Positions 62,516 through 64,000 of a DNA stretch of 64,000 nucleotides are shown in pieces (position 1 is the stretch's first letter; every line of letters starts with the position of its first letter). A program made the translations under genes and the position numbers. The DNA is from JANQNX01 sp040217095 (GTDB taxonomy: Bacteria; Pseudomonadota; Gammaproteobacteria; Eutrophobiales; Eutrophobiaceae), in assembly GCA_965229565.1 (NCBI GenBank), contig OZ245888.1, forward strand, positions 682,001 to 746,000, written 5' to 3'. The notes below the pieces were generated by a model. It did no database searches. It saw only the letters and a program-made list of their open reading frames with translations, and had not been told where the DNA came from.

Positions 62516-62597
62516 TGACTGATAGTCTTATTGTTCAATGACCCTTCGACTATCCTCTGCTCTTAACCTTGGGGCGCCACCAGGCGCCCCTTTTTTT
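62516..62597 (+). ncRNA. Putative sigma-54-dependent small RNA
   Basis: From the predicted start to the terminator the transcript would be about 82 bases. It folds as a perfect 7-bp hairpin (GATAGTC 62521-62527 / GACTATC 62548-62554, 20-base loop), a single-stranded CTCTGCTCTTAACCTT stretch, then a strong terminator. It contains no likely coding frame. Not a family I recognise. It could instead be an attenuating leader of the permease gene that starts at 62691. Confidence 0.55.
62571..62597 (+). terminator. Strong intrinsic terminator
   Basis: Perfect 8-bp GC stem GGGGCGCC / GGCGCCCC with ACCA loop, followed by seven T residues. No coding gene lies upstream on this strand, which is why a small RNA is proposed. 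Confidence 0.9.
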
Positions 62598-62690
62598 ATG
62601 CTCGCCATAATTGCGCGCTCACGTTAACAGCACTCGCTGATTTCGCTATAACTCGTTATGATTACATTATAAAAAGGGTCACAGTTATTC

Positions 62691-63770
62691 ATGTTTGAGT
62701 TTATCAGTTCCTGGTACCGACGATACTTTACCGATCCGCAGGCCGCACTGCTGGCCGTATTGCTGGTTGTCAGCGTCGTTGTACTGGCCCTTATGGGCAA
62801 GATGCTGGCGCCATTGCTGGCAGCCCTGGTCATTGCCTACCTGCTGGAAGGGCCGGTTAAAAAACTACAGGAGTTCAACGTCTCCCGCCTGATCTCGGTC
62901 AACCTGGTGTTCTTCCTGTTCGTATTATTCATGCTGTTCATCCTGCTGGGCCTGTTACCTATCATTACCAAGCAGGTAACGCAGTTCTTCCAGGAAGTCC
63001 CGGACATGATCAATAACGGCCAGGGCCTGTTGCTACAACTGCCGAACAAGTATCCCGAGATCATCTCCGAGGAATATATAGGTCAACTCATTTTTACCCT
63101 GCGAACAGAGGTCAGTGCGCTTGGCAAAAATGTACTGTCGGTATCGCTGGCATCGATCCCGGCGATAGTGACTATCATCGTGTACCTGGTACTGGTGCCA
63201 TTGATGATCTTCTTCTTCCTCAAGGACAAGATCATAATTCAACAGTGGCTGGGTCGCTTCCTGCCCAAGGACAGAAGGCTGGTTGACGAGGTCTGGATAG
63301 AAATGGATGCACAGATTGGTAACTACGTGCGTGGCAAGTTTAACGAGATCATCATCGTTGGTGCCGTGGCCTACGTGTTGTTCGTCATACTGGGGTTGAA
63401 CTACGCACCGTTGCTGGCCGTCCTGGTTGGACTATCCGTTTTGATTCCTTACATCGGTGCCGCCGTGGTGACACTGCCGGTGGCACTGGTCGGTTATTTT
63501 CAATGGGGCCTGACCAGTGAATTCTACTGGTTGATCGGCAGCTACGCCGTGCTGCAGTTCCTCGACGGTAACGTGCTGGTACCCATCCTGTTTGCCGAGG
63601 CCGTTAAGCTGCACCCGGTAGCCATCATTGCCGCGATACTGGTGTTCGGTGGCCTGTGGGGTTTCTGGGGCGTGTTCTTTGCCATACCGCTGGCTACATT
63701 GGTCAAGGCATTGATCAATGTCTGGCCGACGCGTGAGGATAGTGCAAACGCTGCTGTGAACGAGACCTGA
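62691..63770 (+). CDS. AI-2E family transporter (PerM-like)
   Basis: A 359-residue inner-membrane protein with about eight segments (LVVSVVVLALMGKMLAPLLAAL, LVFFLFVLFMLFILLGLLP and later pairs), a central hydrophilic region with PDMINNG, and GLNYAPLLAVLVGLSVLIPYIGA, typical of the family. Some members export AI-2, others act as Na+/H+ or unknown carriers. The substrate here is not known. Confidence 0.9.
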   Translation: MFEFISSWYRRYFTDPQAALLAVLLVVSVVVLALMGKMLAPLLAALVIAYLLEGPVKKLQEFNVSRLISVNLVFFLFVLFMLFILLGLLPIITKQVTQFFQEVPDMINNGQGLLLQLPNKYPEIISEEYIGQLIFTLRTEVSALGKNVLSVSLASIPAIVTIIVYLVLVPLMIFFFLKDKIIIQQWLGRFLPKDRRLVDEVWIEMDAQIGNYVRGKFNEIIIVGAVAYVLFVILGLNYAPLLAVLVGLSVLIPYIGAAVVTLPVALVGYFQWGLTSEFYWLIGSYAVLQFLDGNVLVPILFAEAVKLHPVAIIAAILVFGGLWGFWGVFFAIPLATLVKALINVWPTREDSANAAVNET

Positions 63771-63795
63771 CGATAAAACGAAGCGGGTTGTCTTG

Positions 63796-64000
63796 TTAGC
63801 TATGTTCTTTCAGGTAAAGACGATAACAGGCTGCCAATAGCAGGCAGATCAAACCCGGAACCAGTAATGCGTTGAATTTGAACAGGCCAAACATGTAGGC
63901 ACCGAATGTACCACCAGTAATAAAGCCGACAATAATCAGTGTAAACAGCAAGGCTTTCCTTCTATCAAAAATCTCACCGCGCAATATCGAGCCCAGCATA
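63796..64000 (-). CDS. Membrane protein, incomplete at window edge
   Basis: The final 67 residues of a leftward gene that probably continues beyond the window; the Met at 63999 may be internal. Two membrane segments (LLFTLIIVGFITGGTFGAYMFG, LLVPGLICLLLAACYRLYL). The pattern resembles the C-terminus of DUF1275/YoaK-type membrane proteins, with low certainty. Confidence 0.5.
   Translation of the reverse strand, partial: MLGSILRGEIFDRRKALLFTLIIVGFITGGTFGAYMFGLFKFNALLVPGLICLLLAACYRLYLKEHS

Noticed and set aside
1..64000. CRISPR arrays, rRNA genes, insertion sequences, phage genes
   Set aside because: No regularly spaced repeats, rRNA-like sequence, transposase, integrase or phage structural frames were found.

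Overview
The window is a 64 kb piece of a gammaproteobacterial chromosome of roughly even base composition. The main evidence is gene order: hemA-prfA-prmC diverging from a TPR lipoprotein-lolB-ispE-tRNA(Gln)-prs-rplY-pth and then ychF, and an rpe-gph-trpEGDC block. I see no phage, insertion sequence, CRISPR array or rRNA. The genus cannot be fixed from sequence alone. An SbtA/SbtB bicarbonate transport pair hints at inorganic carbon use.

Layout. 1-7126 is an iron module: bacterioferritin (cut by the window edge), Bfd, a FecA-like TonB receptor and an FbpABC-type ferric ABC transporter, with three Fur-box-like sites. 7217-11371 carries gcvH, tpx, dgkA, an LpxR-like outer-membrane lipid A deacylase, a small membrane protein and nhaA. 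11388-16666 has a cryptic minus-strand mini-transcript, a LysR regulator, sbtA-sbtB and an MHYT-PAS-GGDEF-EAL protein. 16663-27209 is the housekeeping core described above. 27338-35198 has a Rieske oxygenase, a LOV-PAS-GGDEF-EAL protein paired with a solute-binding lipoprotein, ychF, a class II aldolase and a VOC protein. 35227-39854 is a tightly packed minus-strand cassette: C39-like peptidase, RLAN/RimK-type ATP-grasp ligase, GCS2 amidoligase, N-formylglutamate amidohydrolase-like enzyme and a globin. 40011-43831 holds mscS, a diguanylate cyclase with an ethylene-receptor-like sensor, and two small or secreted proteins. 43915-49195 is trpCDGE-gph-rpe. 49378-59156 is a two-component system followed by a translationally coupled lipid-modification operon (desaturase, FAD oxidoreductase, DUF1365, two CFA-type methyltransferases, DUF2878, DUF1295 and others). 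59228-64000 holds a DUF3530 hydrolase, DUF4870, a PepSY protein, queG, a likely sigma-54-driven small RNA, an AI-2E family permease and an incomplete membrane protein.

The parts most worth a second look are: (i) the amidoligase/peptidase cassette, which looks like a pathway for an undescribed peptide-like metabolite or peptide tag; (ii) the diguanylate cyclase whose membrane domain keeps all seven residues I recall as important for ethylene binding in plant ETR1, at a constant offset; (iii) the LOV-domain c-di-GMP enzyme in an operon with a solute-binding protein; (iv) the sigma-54 promoter plus hairpin plus terminator between queG and the permease. Three c-di-GMP enzymes in one window have three different sensor types (MHYT, LOV, ETR-like).
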